10,295 nucleotides of DNA from Baffinella frigidus (Eukaryota; Cryptophyceae; Cryptomonadales; Baffinellaceae): NCBI GenBank assembly GCA_026770585.1, contig MU646768.1, forward strand, positions 109,919 through 120,213. Direction: 5' to 3'. A model generated the notes under the pieces. It did not search any database. It had not been told where the DNA came from and worked only from the letters and a program-made list of their open reading frames with translations. The position numbers and the translations under genes were made by a program. This document shows, one piece after another, positions 1-5,049 of this stretch; position 1 is the stretch's first letter, and every line of letters starts with the position of its first letter.

Positions 1-84
1 CCGGGTTCCGGGTTCCGGGTTCCGGGTTCCGGGTTCCGGGTTCCGGGTTCCGGGTTCCGGGTTCCGGGTTCCGGGTTCCGGGTT
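1..84 (+). repeat. Perfect heptamer array CCGGGTT x12
   Basis: Twelve uninterrupted copies of CCGGGTT (TTCCGGG in another register) begin at the window edge and decay into GGGTTTCAGG. The unit length equals that of the TTTAGGG telomere repeat found at 8854-8909 and differs by two bases. It is probably a locally amplified derivative of telomere-like sequence; that origin is inferred. The array may extend to the left of the window. Confidence 0.95.
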
Positions 85-92
85 TCAGGATT

Positions 93-161
93 GACGTTGT
101 TGACACTCTCGAGAAGGTCCTCCGCAAAGTCATCCGCCAAGTCAATCAGGTACTCCCGGTG
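93..161 (-). pseudogene. Exon fragment, 3' part of the WGPGINAALP exon family (copy 4)
   Basis: Read on the minus strand this is an open 23-codon piece, HREYLIDLADDF then AEDLLESVNNV. It is nearly the same as the second half of the exon at 331-430, and most differences between the two are synonymous (GCG/GCT Ala, GAG/GAA Glu, AGT/AGC Ser, AAC/AAT Asn). The 5' part of the exon and its acceptor are missing; telomere-like C-rich DNA (minus sense) abuts it directly at 162. It is a partial duplicate, probably non-functional alone. I do not recognise the protein family. Confidence 0.5.
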
Positions 162-312
162 TTTTGGTTTTCGGGTTCCGGGTTTCGGGTTTCGAGTTTC
201 GGGGTTGGGGCTAGGGGTTTAGGGTGTGGGGTGTGGGGGTTGAAGTGCAGAGTGTTGGATTTTGGGTGTGGGGTTGCGGGGGGTTCGGGTTTGGGGTTGG
301 GGGGTTGGGGGC
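162..312 (+). repeat. Degenerate G-rich telomere-like field
   Basis: A run of GGGTTTCGGG, GGGTTTAGGG, GGTTGGGGG and similar heptamer/octamer variants, all G-rich on the plus strand. It has no coding look and lies between two copies of the same minus-strand exon, so it could be intronic on that strand. The phase-0 exon end at 331 followed by GTGAGA supports an intron start just to the right of it. Confidence 0.8.
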
Positions 313-330
313 TGTTGTTGACACTCTCAC

Positions 331-430
331 ATTGTTGACGCTTTCGAGAAGGTCCTCAGCAAAGTCATCCGCCAAGTCAATCAGGTACTCCCGATGAGAA
401 GGCAGCGCCGCGTTGATGCCAGGGCCCCAC
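331..430 (-). pseudogene. Complete-looking 100-nt exon, WGPGINAALP family (copy 3)
   Basis: On the minus strand an acceptor TCCTCGCAG precedes position 430. The exon is one base plus 33 codons, reading WGPGINAALPSHREYLID then LADDFAEDLLESVNN, and ends at AAT before a donor-like GTGAGA (330-325). The acidic second half could form a helix. The first base completes an Arg codon when joined to an upstream phase-2 exon, as in the model at 909-1319. It is separated from a fused upstream copy by a 122-nt GT...AG intron candidate (552-431). No family is recognised. It could be a live exon of an expressed gene or one unit of a decayed tandem duplication; the neighbouring truncated copies favour decay of at least part of the locus. 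Confidence 0.55.
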
Positions 431-552
431 CTGCGAGGATTTCATCGCATAAGATAACTGAATCAGTTCCTTTCCAATAGGAGAAATTGGTTAGGGCATA
501 GTAAATTTAACAAGGCCTCCTAATTAAATTAATGGACCGAAAAGAGCGTCAC
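431..552 (-). other. Putative 122-nt intron, duplicated at 942-1075
   Basis: Minus strand: it starts GTGACGCTC and ends ATCCTCGCAG, joining the exon piece 553-617 to the exon 331-430. A close copy lies at 942-1075, starting GTAACGCTC and ending in the same CCTCGCAG. The second copy has a short insertion bounded by ATAGGAG on both sides (near 989-1008). Both carry AATTAGRAGGCCTTGTTAAA and CTATGCCCTAACC, the latter a possible branch-site region. The similarity shows that exon plus intron were duplicated together. Confidence 0.5.
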
Positions 553-617
553 CCACGCCCAGGTCGATCAAGTACTCCCGGTGCAAAGGCAGCGCCGCGT
601 TGATGCCAGGGCCCCAC
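553..617 (-). pseudogene. Chimeric exon fragment, WGPGINAALP family (copy 2)
   Basis: After an acceptor-like TCTTGGCAG, the minus strand reads WGPGINAALPLHREYLID in the same frame as copy 3. Three changes (CTG/TTG, ATT/ATC, TTG/CTG) are synonymous. From about 565 the sequence switches to CCTGGGCGTGG, which matches the end of the short exon at 1076-1092 (CCTGGGCGGAG) instead of the LADDF continuation. This is a fusion of two exon types, probably at a short shared sequence. Joined across the following intron the frame does not continue as Arg-Trp-Gly, so this copy is likely broken. Confidence 0.45.
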
Positions 618-643
618 CTGCCAAGATTGATAACTTATTGCCA

Positions 644-764
644 CCCTGGAGGCAACCCAGGGGCAAATCTTAAGTCAATCTCCCACAGATGCGCCCTGAT
701 TCCGGGCGCATTTGGATGGGAGTTGACTTTAAAACACCAATTTGCCCATAAGTTGCATCCAGGG
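644..764. repeat. Foldback (inverted-repeat) element F1
   Basis: An imperfect dyad of about 121 bp. Outer CCCTGGAGGCAA pairs with TTGCATCCAGGG, then GGGCAAAT with ATTTGCCC, then AAGTCAATCTCCC with GGGAGTTGACTT, and ATGCGCCC with GGGCGCAT around a TGATTCC loop. Just outside its right end, ATCAGGTACTCCC matches the HREYLID part of the exon family, so the element seems to have landed in or beside an exon copy. No clear target duplication is seen. Confidence 0.7.
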
Positions 765-770
765 TATCAG

Positions 771-908
771 GTACTCCCAGGATTTGCCAGTGAATTGACT
801 GACAGTCCACGTCAGCGGATTGACTTGCCGCGGCCGTCTCTCTTTTTTCCCTTCTGTGGTAATTTGAGTTGGCTAATCCCCAGCCACTGAGGGCGTGACA
901 AGTGGACC
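771..908. other. Interval without a supported gene
   Basis: This stretch joins the foldback at 644-764 to the truncated exon at 909-941. It holds a 13-base remnant of the HREYLID exon (about 768-780) and otherwise unremarkable sequence; frames through it are short and lack splice support or repeats. Confidence 0.5.
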
Positions 909-1319
909 AAAGGCAGCGCCGCGTTGATGCCAAGGCCCCACCTGCGAGGATTTCATCTCATAAGATAACTGAATCAGTTCCTTTTCAATAGGAGGTTGCA
1001 TAGGAGAAATTGGTTAGGGCATAGCAAATTTAACAAGGCCTTCTAATTAAATGAATGGACCAAAAAGAGCGTTACCTCCGCCCAGGCTCGAACTGTTGAT
1101 CTCATCCGGACGAGTATTTATGATAAATACGCACCGGCAATGAAATTTACTACACACATGTTTTTATAATTACTAGTATGGTCCATTTGTGCAGTAAATT
1201 TCGTTGTCGGTGCGTATTTATCACAAATACTTACCGCGATTAGATCTCCAGCTTACTGCCTCCATTTTCCGGTATCCCAAGGGGGCGCCCATCGGCAGGG
1301 CCTTAGCGTCCCATTGGGG
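909..1319 (-). pseudogene. Three-exon gene remnant, unknown protein
   Basis: The best-supported gene structure in the window, on the minus strand. Exon A (1319-1257) follows a C-rich stretch ending CGCAAG and reads PQWDAKALPMGAPLG then YRKMEA in phase 0, with donor GTAAGC. Intron 1 (1256-1093) ends CAACAG. Exon B (1092-1076, 17 nt) reads FEPGR plus AG in phase 2, with donor GTAACG. Intron 2 (1075-942) ends CCTCGCAG. Exon C (from 941) supplies the G that completes Arg and continues WGLGINAALPL. The frame is kept across both introns. Homology to the other exon C copies stops at about 908, so the gene is truncated there, which is why I call it a remnant. The inferred protein family is unknown; no conserved catalytic motif is visible. 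Upstream exons, if any, would lie beyond the degenerate repeats at 1325-1600. Confidence 0.55.
1102..1242. mobile_element. 141-bp foldback MITE M1 with GATC target duplication
   Basis: The ends TCATCCGG and (reverse) TAATCGCGG form a terminal repeat that continues through GTATTTATGATAAATACGC and the inner GAAATTTACTACACA, pairing with TGTGCAGTAAATTTC and GCGTATTTATCACAAATAC. GATC lies directly outside both ends (1098-1101 and 1243-1246), a 4-bp target duplication. There is no coding capacity, so it is non-autonomous and needs a transposase from elsewhere. It sits inside the putative intron 1093-1256 and leaves only about 19 nt of non-element intron when one GATC copy is also removed. Elements 5746-5899 and 7031-7170 share the tip sequence. 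Confidence 0.85.
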
Positions 1320-1324
1320 CTTGC

Positions 1325-1597
1325 GGTTCAGGGTTTGGTGTTGAGCGTTGAGTGGTTTTGGGATTGGGTTTCGGGTTGAGAGTTTGCCCCCGTGCCCCAC
1401 CAGGGTTTGGGAGTTTAGGGTTGAGGGGTTAGGGGGTAGGGGTGAGGGTTCATGGTTCAGGGTTTAGGGTTCAGGGTCAGGCGTTTAGGGTTCAGAGTTC
1501 AGGGTTCAGGGTTCAGGGTGCACGGTCAGGGGTTGAGTGTTTAGTGTTTAGGGCTCCCGGTTTAGGATTCGGGGATTGGGGTCTAGGGTTGAGGGGT
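1325..1597 (+). repeat. Degenerate TTTAGGG/TTCAGGG field
   Basis: GGTTCAGGG, GGTTTAGGG, GGGTTGAGGGG and like variants, G-rich on the plus strand throughout. The densest part, 1446-1535, alternates TTCAGGG and TTTAGGG. Apparent open frames rich in FRVQG are the translation of the repeat, not genes. It lies directly upstream of exon A of the minus-strand gene remnant and could supply a C-rich tract before its acceptor. Confidence 0.85.
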
Positions 1598-1754
1598 TCT
1601 AGCTCTGTCCCACTTAGATTTTCGCTCCCCATTGAGTCCCCCCCCCCCCCAATTTCTCAAGTAAATTCCCTGGGGGGGTGGCAAAATTCACCTTGGAAAT
1701 TGGGGGGGGGGGGCGAATTGATGAGGAGCCCAAATCAAGTGGGACAGAGCTAGA
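1598..1754. repeat. Foldback element F2 with paired C and G homopolymers
   Basis: Left end TCTAGCTCTGTCCCACTT pairs with right end AAGTGGGACAGAGCTAGA. Inside, a C-tract plus AATTTC (about 1640-1656) pairs with GAAATTGGGG (about 1697-1713), followed by AAGTAAATT against AATTCACCTT. Spacer near 1667-1684. No target duplication is clear (GGGT left, CCGT right). Non-coding; open frames across it on both strands are side effects of the symmetry. Confidence 0.8.
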
Positions 1755-1820
1755 CCGTGTGGAGCAGGGGTCGAGGGGGGGGTGGATGGAGTGGGGCTGG
1801 ACCACGGCATGGTGCTGTCC

Positions 1821-1826
<6 letters not shown>

Positions 1827-1858
<32 letters not shown>

Positions 1859-1861
1859 AGC

Positions 1862-1896
<35 letters not shown>

Positions 1897-1897
1897 C

Positions 1898-1946
<49 letters not shown>

Positions 1947-1991
1947 TGTGTGTGTGTGAGAGAGAGAGGGAGAGAGCGTGTGTGTGTGTGT

Positions 1992-2024
<33 letters not shown>

Positions 2025-2065
2025 CGTGTGTGTGAGAGAGAGAGAGAGGGAGAGAGCGTGTTTGT

Positions 2066-2098
<33 letters not shown>

Positions 2099-2099
2099 G
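1827..2099 (+). repeat. GA / GT compound microsatellite
   Basis: Long GAGAGA runs alternate with short GTGTGTGT blocks, with a higher-order period in which AGAGAGCGTGTGTGTG recurs about six times. Purine-rich on the plus strand. A simple-sequence repeat; translated Ser-Leu and Arg-Glu runs are not genes. Confidence 0.98.
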
Positions 2100-2166
2100 G
2101 GTTTACTCGAGTGGTCCGTAGTCCCGGCGCCTGACGGTCGGCGGGATCATCTTCTGCGAACGAGAA

Positions 2167-2236
2167 CAACTTACCGGTCAGTCATCAACTTAACGATTAG
2201 TCAACCAAACGAGAACAACTTAACGGTTAGTCAACC
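2167..2236 (+). repeat. 21-bp diverged repeat CAACTTAACGRTTAGTCAACC
   Basis: Copies at 2186-2206 and 2216-2236 differ by one base, and a worse copy lies at 2167-2183 (CAACTTACCGGTCAGTCA). GAGAACAACTTA is shared by the first and third. Related pieces (ATTAGTCAACTC, ATTACTCAAC) occur at about 2343 and 2364. The unit is weakly palindromic through GTTGACTAA-like stretches. Function unknown. Confidence 0.7.
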
Positions 2237-2527
2237 GTCGCGCGATCATAGTTGACCGACCCGGGCGGGTTGACTAACCCCGGCAGGTTCGTAGATGGAC
2301 GGCAACTGATGTGCGCAGGGTTTGTTCGCAGCGGGGTAGGATGATTAGTCAACTCTCCACCACGATTACTCAACAGCGGTATGGGGAGTGCTCGTTCTGC
2401 AGCATCGTTTTGACGGATAGGAGTTTCGGAGGTCCTGCAGCATTGTGTCCACGCAGGGCTGGAGGGGGGGGTATTCAAAAGTCATTTTTGATGGGAAAAC
2501 TTTCTCAAAAGTCAATTTTTAGCACAA
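2237..2527. other. Interval without a supported gene
   Basis: Mixed-composition DNA. On the minus strand near 2428-2450, ATGCTGCAGGACCT then GAAACTCCTATCCGTCAA resembles part of the exon-like frame at 2728-2901 (ATGCTCCAGGACCT, then GAAACTCCCCAACCGTCAA), but with a two-base frame difference, so it may be a broken copy. Two imperfect copies of CAAAAGTCATTTTT / CAAAAGTCAATTTTT occur at about 2477 and 2506. Confidence 0.4.
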
Positions 2528-2567
2528 AAACGGCTCCAAGAACGAGCAAACGGCTCCAAGAACGAGC
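2528..2567 (+). repeat. 20-bp tandem duplication
   Basis: Two identical adjacent copies of AAACGGCTCCAAGAACGAGC. Identity suggests a recent duplication. No function is evident. Confidence 0.9.
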
Positions 2568-2636
2568 ACGGAATACCCCACCCAAGGGCCTGGGGTGCCA
2601 CACGGTCCCGCAGAGGTCCTGCAGCGAGGCTCACAA

Positions 2637-2735
2637 CTACGAGTCGAGGCTCATAACCTAGCTACTTAACTATGAGTCGAGGCTCATAACCTAGCTACTT
2701 AACTATGAGTCGAGGCTCATAACCTAGCTACTTAG
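2637..2735 (+). repeat. 33-bp minisatellite, 3 copies
   Basis: Units at 2637-2669, 2670-2702 and 2703-2735 are almost identical; the first has CTACGAG where the others have CTATGAG. Each unit has a small dyad, TATGAG / CTCATA, around TCGAGG. The last unit holds the stop codon of the minus-strand frame at 2728-2901. Confidence 0.95.
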
Positions 2736-2901
2736 GCAGCCACGTGGTTGCAATTGTGCCACAATCCAGGCCCAACGAACCCCTCGAAGCCCACCGTGTG
2801 GATGGGGTTGACGGTTGGGGAGTTTCCTGAAGGTCCTGGAGCATAGCCTGAGCCTCCGTGTCTAGACTCCCGTCCGGACATAGGTCCAGGAAGCTCCCCG
2901 C
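2728..2901 (-). pseudogene. Possible terminal exon, unknown protein
   Basis: The minus-strand sequence CTAACCCTGAACC...CTTGAAACAG gives a branch-like and acceptor signal just before 2901. A 57-codon frame follows: AGSFLDLCPDGSLDTEAQAM, then LQDLQETPQPSTPSTRW and a tail ending TTWLPK before a stop inside the 33-bp repeat. Composition looks like a normal soluble protein rather than repeat translation. A partial, frame-shifted copy of the MLQDL section lies near 2428-2450. The upstream region is degenerate telomere-like DNA that is C-rich in this sense. No homologue is recognised; it could be a chance open frame. Confidence 0.4.
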
Positions 2902-2934
2902 CTGTTTCAAGGTTGGTATTGGTTCAGGGTTAGT

Positions 2935-3235
2935 CTTTTATGGTCCGGTTTTGGTGGTTCATGGTTCGGTTTTTGGTTTATGGTTCGTGTGTTGTGGTTT
3001 ATGGTTCGGTTTTGGGTTTCTTTGGTTTATGGTTTCTGTGGTTTGTGGTTTGGGTTTTGTGGCTTGGGTTTTGTGGTTTGTGGTTGGGGGTTTGGGGCGT
3101 TAAGGGTTGGAGTTTGAGGTGTGGGGATTAGGTTTTGGGGCGTGGGGATTAGGGTTTTGGGGTTGGGGCTTGAAGTTTAGGGAACAGGGCTTAGAGTACA
3201 GAGTTTGAGGTTCAGGGTTTAGGGATGGGCATTTA
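2935..3235 (+). repeat. GGTTTTGG / GGTTTATGG degenerate field
   Basis: Variants of TTTTGGG, TTTATGG and TTTGTGG on the plus strand grade into GGTTTAGGG near 3215. Same strand polarity as the other fields to the left of 8910. No coding signal. Confidence 0.85.
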
Positions 3236-3293
3236 CGGTTTTGAGACGTGCACGTAAACATTGGGGGTTTTAAGAAATCGGGTTGGGTGTGAG
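3227..3293 (+). repeat. Dispersed block R, first copy
   Basis: GGGCATTTACGGTTTTGAGA, then CGTGCACGTAAACATTGGGG, then GGTTTTAAGAAATCGGGTTG and GTGTGAGATGTCTGA. Further copies are at about 3666-3712, 3983-4032 and 4092-4166, and a half copy is at about 3958-3980. The end of the block, AAGAAATCGGGTTGGGTGTG, is the likely ancestor of the 24-bp array at 3410-3620. Confidence 0.85.
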
Positions 3294-3409
3294 ATGTCTG
3301 ACGCACGGGACAATACTAGTTGTCCTATGCGTTGCAGGGTTGCACGCAAACAATCGAGTCGTATGTTGTGTGTCACTGTATATCCCAACCGCAGAATATT
3401 ACGTTTTTG

Positions 3410-3620
3410 AAGAAATCGAGTTGGGTGTGAGATGAAATCGAGTTGGGTGTGAGATAAGAAATCGAGTTGGGTGTGAGATAAGAAATCGAGTTGGGTATGA
3501 GATAAGAAATCGAGTTGGGTGTGAGATAAGAAATCGAGTTGGGTGTGAGATAAGAAATCGAGTTGGGTGTGAGATAAGACATGAAGTTGGGTGCGAGATG
3601 TAAGAAATCGAGTTGGGTAT
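3410..3620 (+). repeat. 24-bp minisatellite, about 9 copies
   Basis: Unit AAGAAATCGAGTTGGGTGTG plus AGAT. Units at 3456-3575 are nearly identical; the first pair is joined with a 2-bp shortening at 3434, the eighth (3576) is diverged, and the last (3602-3620) is truncated. Because 24 is divisible by three, all minus-strand frames stay open through the array; the resulting ISYLTPNS-type repeats are not evidence of a gene. Confidence 0.97.
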
Positions 3621-3623
3621 AAC

Positions 3624-3668
3624 CTGGGGATGCTCGAGCCACGCCTCCGGATTCGCAATCGTCCGGTG
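3624..3668 (-). pseudogene. Exon 3' fragment, HRTIA..WLEHPQ family (copy 1)
   Basis: The minus strand reads HRTIANPEAWLEHPQ and ends CCCCAG before GTTATA, a possible donor. It matches the 3' half of the exon at 4189-4288 with two synonymous (ATT/ATC, CAT/CAC) and three replacement changes. Its 5' half is replaced by block R sequence (GCACGTAAATATC). A truncated duplicate; family unknown. Confidence 0.45.
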
Positions 3669-3760
3669 CACGTAAATATCGGGGGTTTTAAGAAATCGGG
3701 TTGGGTGGTCATGTCTAGCTCTTGATTCTGAGGCGGGCCCGTTTTTCAAGGCGCATAAAG

Positions 3761-3887
3761 ACTTGTGTGTCACTCAACTCAAGGCCCACGGGCCTCATGT
3801 AGGACCTGTATCGAGAGTAATAAACAAGACCTATGCGCGATCATCCGGCGGTACTTCAGAGATAACACACGCATCTGTGCGGAAAGG
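3761..3887 (+). pseudogene. Possible internal exon, plus strand, unknown protein
   Basis: An open frame on the plus strand reads GPRASCRTCIESNKQDLCAI then IRRYFRDNTRICAER, followed by AGG before a consensus-like donor GTGAGC (3888). An in-frame stop at 3756-3758 limits its 5' end; AG at 3759-3760 could be the acceptor but lacks a good pyrimidine tract. Three Cys residues and a basic IRRYFR stretch are visible, with no recognised domain. It is followed by small repeats, not by a second exon I can find. Confidence 0.35.
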
Positions 3888-3895
3888 GTGAGCAT

Positions 3896-4066
3896 TCACC
3901 CTATGGGCACTCCCGGGATAATAACCCGTATGGGCACTCCAGGGATATCAAAAGGGTTACGTAAACATTAGGGGGTTTAAGAGTGCACGTAAATATTAGG
4001 GGGTTTAAGAAATCGGGTTGGGTGGTCATGTCACCCTATGGGCACTCAAGGGATAACAAAAGGGTT
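3896..4066 (+). repeat. Short dispersed repeat CTATGGGCACTC..GGGATA
   Basis: Three copies of about 30 bp, (C)CTATGGGCACTCCCGGGATA at about 3899, GTATGGGCACTCCAGGGATA at about 3928 and CTATGGGCACTCAAGGGATA at about 4034. The second and third run into AAAAGGGTTA. Copies of block R lie between them. Confidence 0.8.
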
Positions 4067-4091
4067 AGGGCTTGAGACGGGCCTGAGGGAT

Positions 4092-4166
4092 GGGCATTTA
4101 CGGTTTTGAGACGTGCACGTAAATATTGGGGGTTTTAAGCAATCGGGTTGGGTGTGAGATGTCTGA
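4092..4166 (+). repeat. Dispersed block R, fourth copy
   Basis: The best second copy of the block at 3227-3293, with AAATATT for AAACATT and AAGCAATC for AAGAAATC. It continues straight into the exon copy at 4189-4288, as the block near 3666 adjoins the exon copy at 3624-3668. Block and exon were therefore probably duplicated or shuffled as one unit. Confidence 0.8.
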
Positions 4167-4188
4167 AACAAAAGGGCTTGAGGCGGGC

Positions 4189-4288
4189 CTGGGGGTGCTC
4201 GAGCCACGTCTCCTGATCCGCGATCGTCCGGTGGTAGGTCAGCGTGCTCCGCGACTGCTTGGCTGATGACATCCACAGCAGCCCCCGG
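4189..4288 (-). pseudogene. 100-nt exon candidate, RGLLWMSSAKQSR..WLEHPQ
   Basis: Minus strand. A C-rich upstream region (the complement of the TTTGGGG field) ends CACCTGGCAG. The exon is one base plus 33 codons, RGLLWMSSAKQSRSTLTY then HRTIADQETWLEHPQ, and ends CCCCAG. The next bases are GCCCGC, a weak GC-type donor, whereas the partial copy at 3624-3668 has GTTATA at the same place. The 3' half of the frame is shared with that copy and contains synonymous changes. Family not recognised. Confidence 0.45.
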
Positions 4289-4295
4289 CTGCCAG

Positions 4296-4530
4296 GTGCG
4301 TTTGGGGTTTGGGGTTTGGGGTCGGGGGTTTGGGGTTTGGGGGCTGAGGTTTGGGGTTTGGGGGTTGGGGGCTGGGGTTTGGGAGTTGGGGGCTGGGGGC
4401 TGAGGGCTGGGGGCTGAGGGCTGGGGGCTGGAGTTTGGGGTGTGGGGTACCGGGTTTCGGGTTTCGGGTACACGTTTCGATGTTCAAGGTTGCGGGTTCC
4501 GGGTTTCTGGTCTGACTTTGGAGTGTAGGT
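4296..4530 (+). repeat. TTTGGGG / CTGGGGG field grading to TTTCGGG
   Basis: GGTTTGGGG and GGGGCTGGGGGCTGAGGG repeats to about 4440, then GGGTTTCGGG variants, with TTTCGTG x3 further on at about 4554-4576. G-rich on the plus strand; long proline-rich minus frames here are repeat translation. Confidence 0.9.
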
Positions 4531-4590
4531 TGTCGTGTTTCATGCTTCTTGTTTCGTGTTTCGTGTTTCGTGTTTCGGGGTTCGGGCCAG

Positions 4591-4683
4591 AATCTGGACC
4601 TGAGCTCTTCCTCTGTGATGGAAATGAAGAACCTGGAAGAGGGCTTGCGAGTTTCAGAGACTAACGGCCTGAAAATGGGGTAG
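4591..4683 (+). pseudogene. Possible plus-strand terminal exon, NLDLSSSSVMEMKNLEEG
   Basis: A TTTCGTG-rich tract ends TTCGGGCCAG, an acceptor-like site, and a 30-codon frame follows: NLDLSSSSVMEMKNLEEG then LRVSETNGLKMG, ending TAG. Met/Glu/Leu/Lys-rich composition suggests a helix. The last eight codons lie in the left arm of the palindrome at 4662-4811, so that end may be imported. The minus strand is also open here, which weakens the call. No family recognised. Confidence 0.35.
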
Positions 4684-4811
4684 TTAGGCATACGGGATTG
4701 CCTAGGACCTCCTACCGTAGGCCGAGGGATCCTAGGACCAAAAAGTCTCGGCCTACGGTAGGAGGTCCTAGGCAATCCCGTAGGCCTAACTACCCCATTT
4801 TCAGTCCGTTA
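4662..4811. repeat. 150-bp near-perfect palindrome, 65-bp arms
   Basis: Arms 4662-4726 and 4747-4811 are inverted copies with two mismatches in 65 (CGGCCTG/CGGACTG and TAGGCATAC/TAGGCCTAC), around a 20-bp spacer. Outer ends are TAACGG and CCGTTA. The arms contain CCTAGGACCTCCTACCGTAG, part of which (TACGGTAGGAGGT) recurs at 9588-9600. It could be a foldback transposable element; no target duplication is obvious. It would extrude as a long cruciform or make a long hairpin RNA if transcribed. Confidence 0.95.
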
Positions 4812-4867
4812 CCCTATTAAGTTAGGGTTTCGGGTTGAGGGTGTACGGTTGAAGGTTGGGTGTGCAG

Positions 4868-5012
4868 TGTTTAGTGTTTAGTGCTCAATGTTGAGTGCAT
4901 AGTGCTTAGTGTTTAGTGTTTAGTGTTTAGTGCTCAATGTTGAGTGCATAGTGTTTAGTGTTTAGTGTTTAGTGTTTAGTGTTTAGTGTTTAGTGTTTAG
5001 TGTTTAGTGTTT
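4868..5012 (+). repeat. TTTAGTG heptamer field
   Basis: GTGTTTAGTGTTTAGTG runs, the longest at 4949-5012, interrupted by a duplicated GTGCTCAATGTTGAGTGCAT (about 4882 and 4931). The unit differs from TTTAGGG by one base, showing local homogenisation of a telomere-like variant. Non-coding. Confidence 0.95.
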
Positions 5013-5049
5013 GGTGTTTTATGTTTTATGTTTAGGGTTCAGTGTTCAG

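Noticed and set aside
1-84. Chromosome-end telomere
   Set aside because: The perfect heptamers are TTCCGGG, not TTTAGGG, and the window edge is arbitrary, so a true chromosome end cannot be claimed.
1442-1753. Plus-strand FRVQG-rich frame
   Set aside because: Translation of TTCAGGG/TTTAGGG heptamers and homopolymers.
1750-2169. Long minus-strand open frame of Ser-Leu and His-Thr runs
   Set aside because: It is translation of the GA/GT microsatellite. A short possible end exon at 2103-2153 (IPPTVRRRDYGPLE after TTCGCAG) was considered but rests on a single weak acceptor and 16 codons.
2477-2560. Similarity to 8113-8190 (AAAAGTCA/TTTTGAC and AAAACGGCTCC/AAAATGGCTCC)
   Set aside because: The matches are short, in AT-rich context and in different order; chance cannot be excluded by eye.
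3410-3620. Regular repeats checked as a CRISPR array
   Set aside because: Units are directly tandem with no unique spacers; the same holds for the 29-bp and 33-bp arrays.
3233-3773. Three overlapping minus-strand frames with HTQLDFLS / SISYLTPN repeats
   Set aside because: The 24-bp unit is a multiple of three and has no stop in any minus frame, so all frames remain open; there is no evidence of selection on one of them.
4239-4775. Minus-strand 178-codon frame, Pro/Gln/Thr-rich
   Set aside because: Most of it is the complement of TTTGGGG-type repeats (PKPQTPNPK) and the palindrome arm; only the separate exon candidate at 4189-4288, in another frame, has recurrence and splice support.
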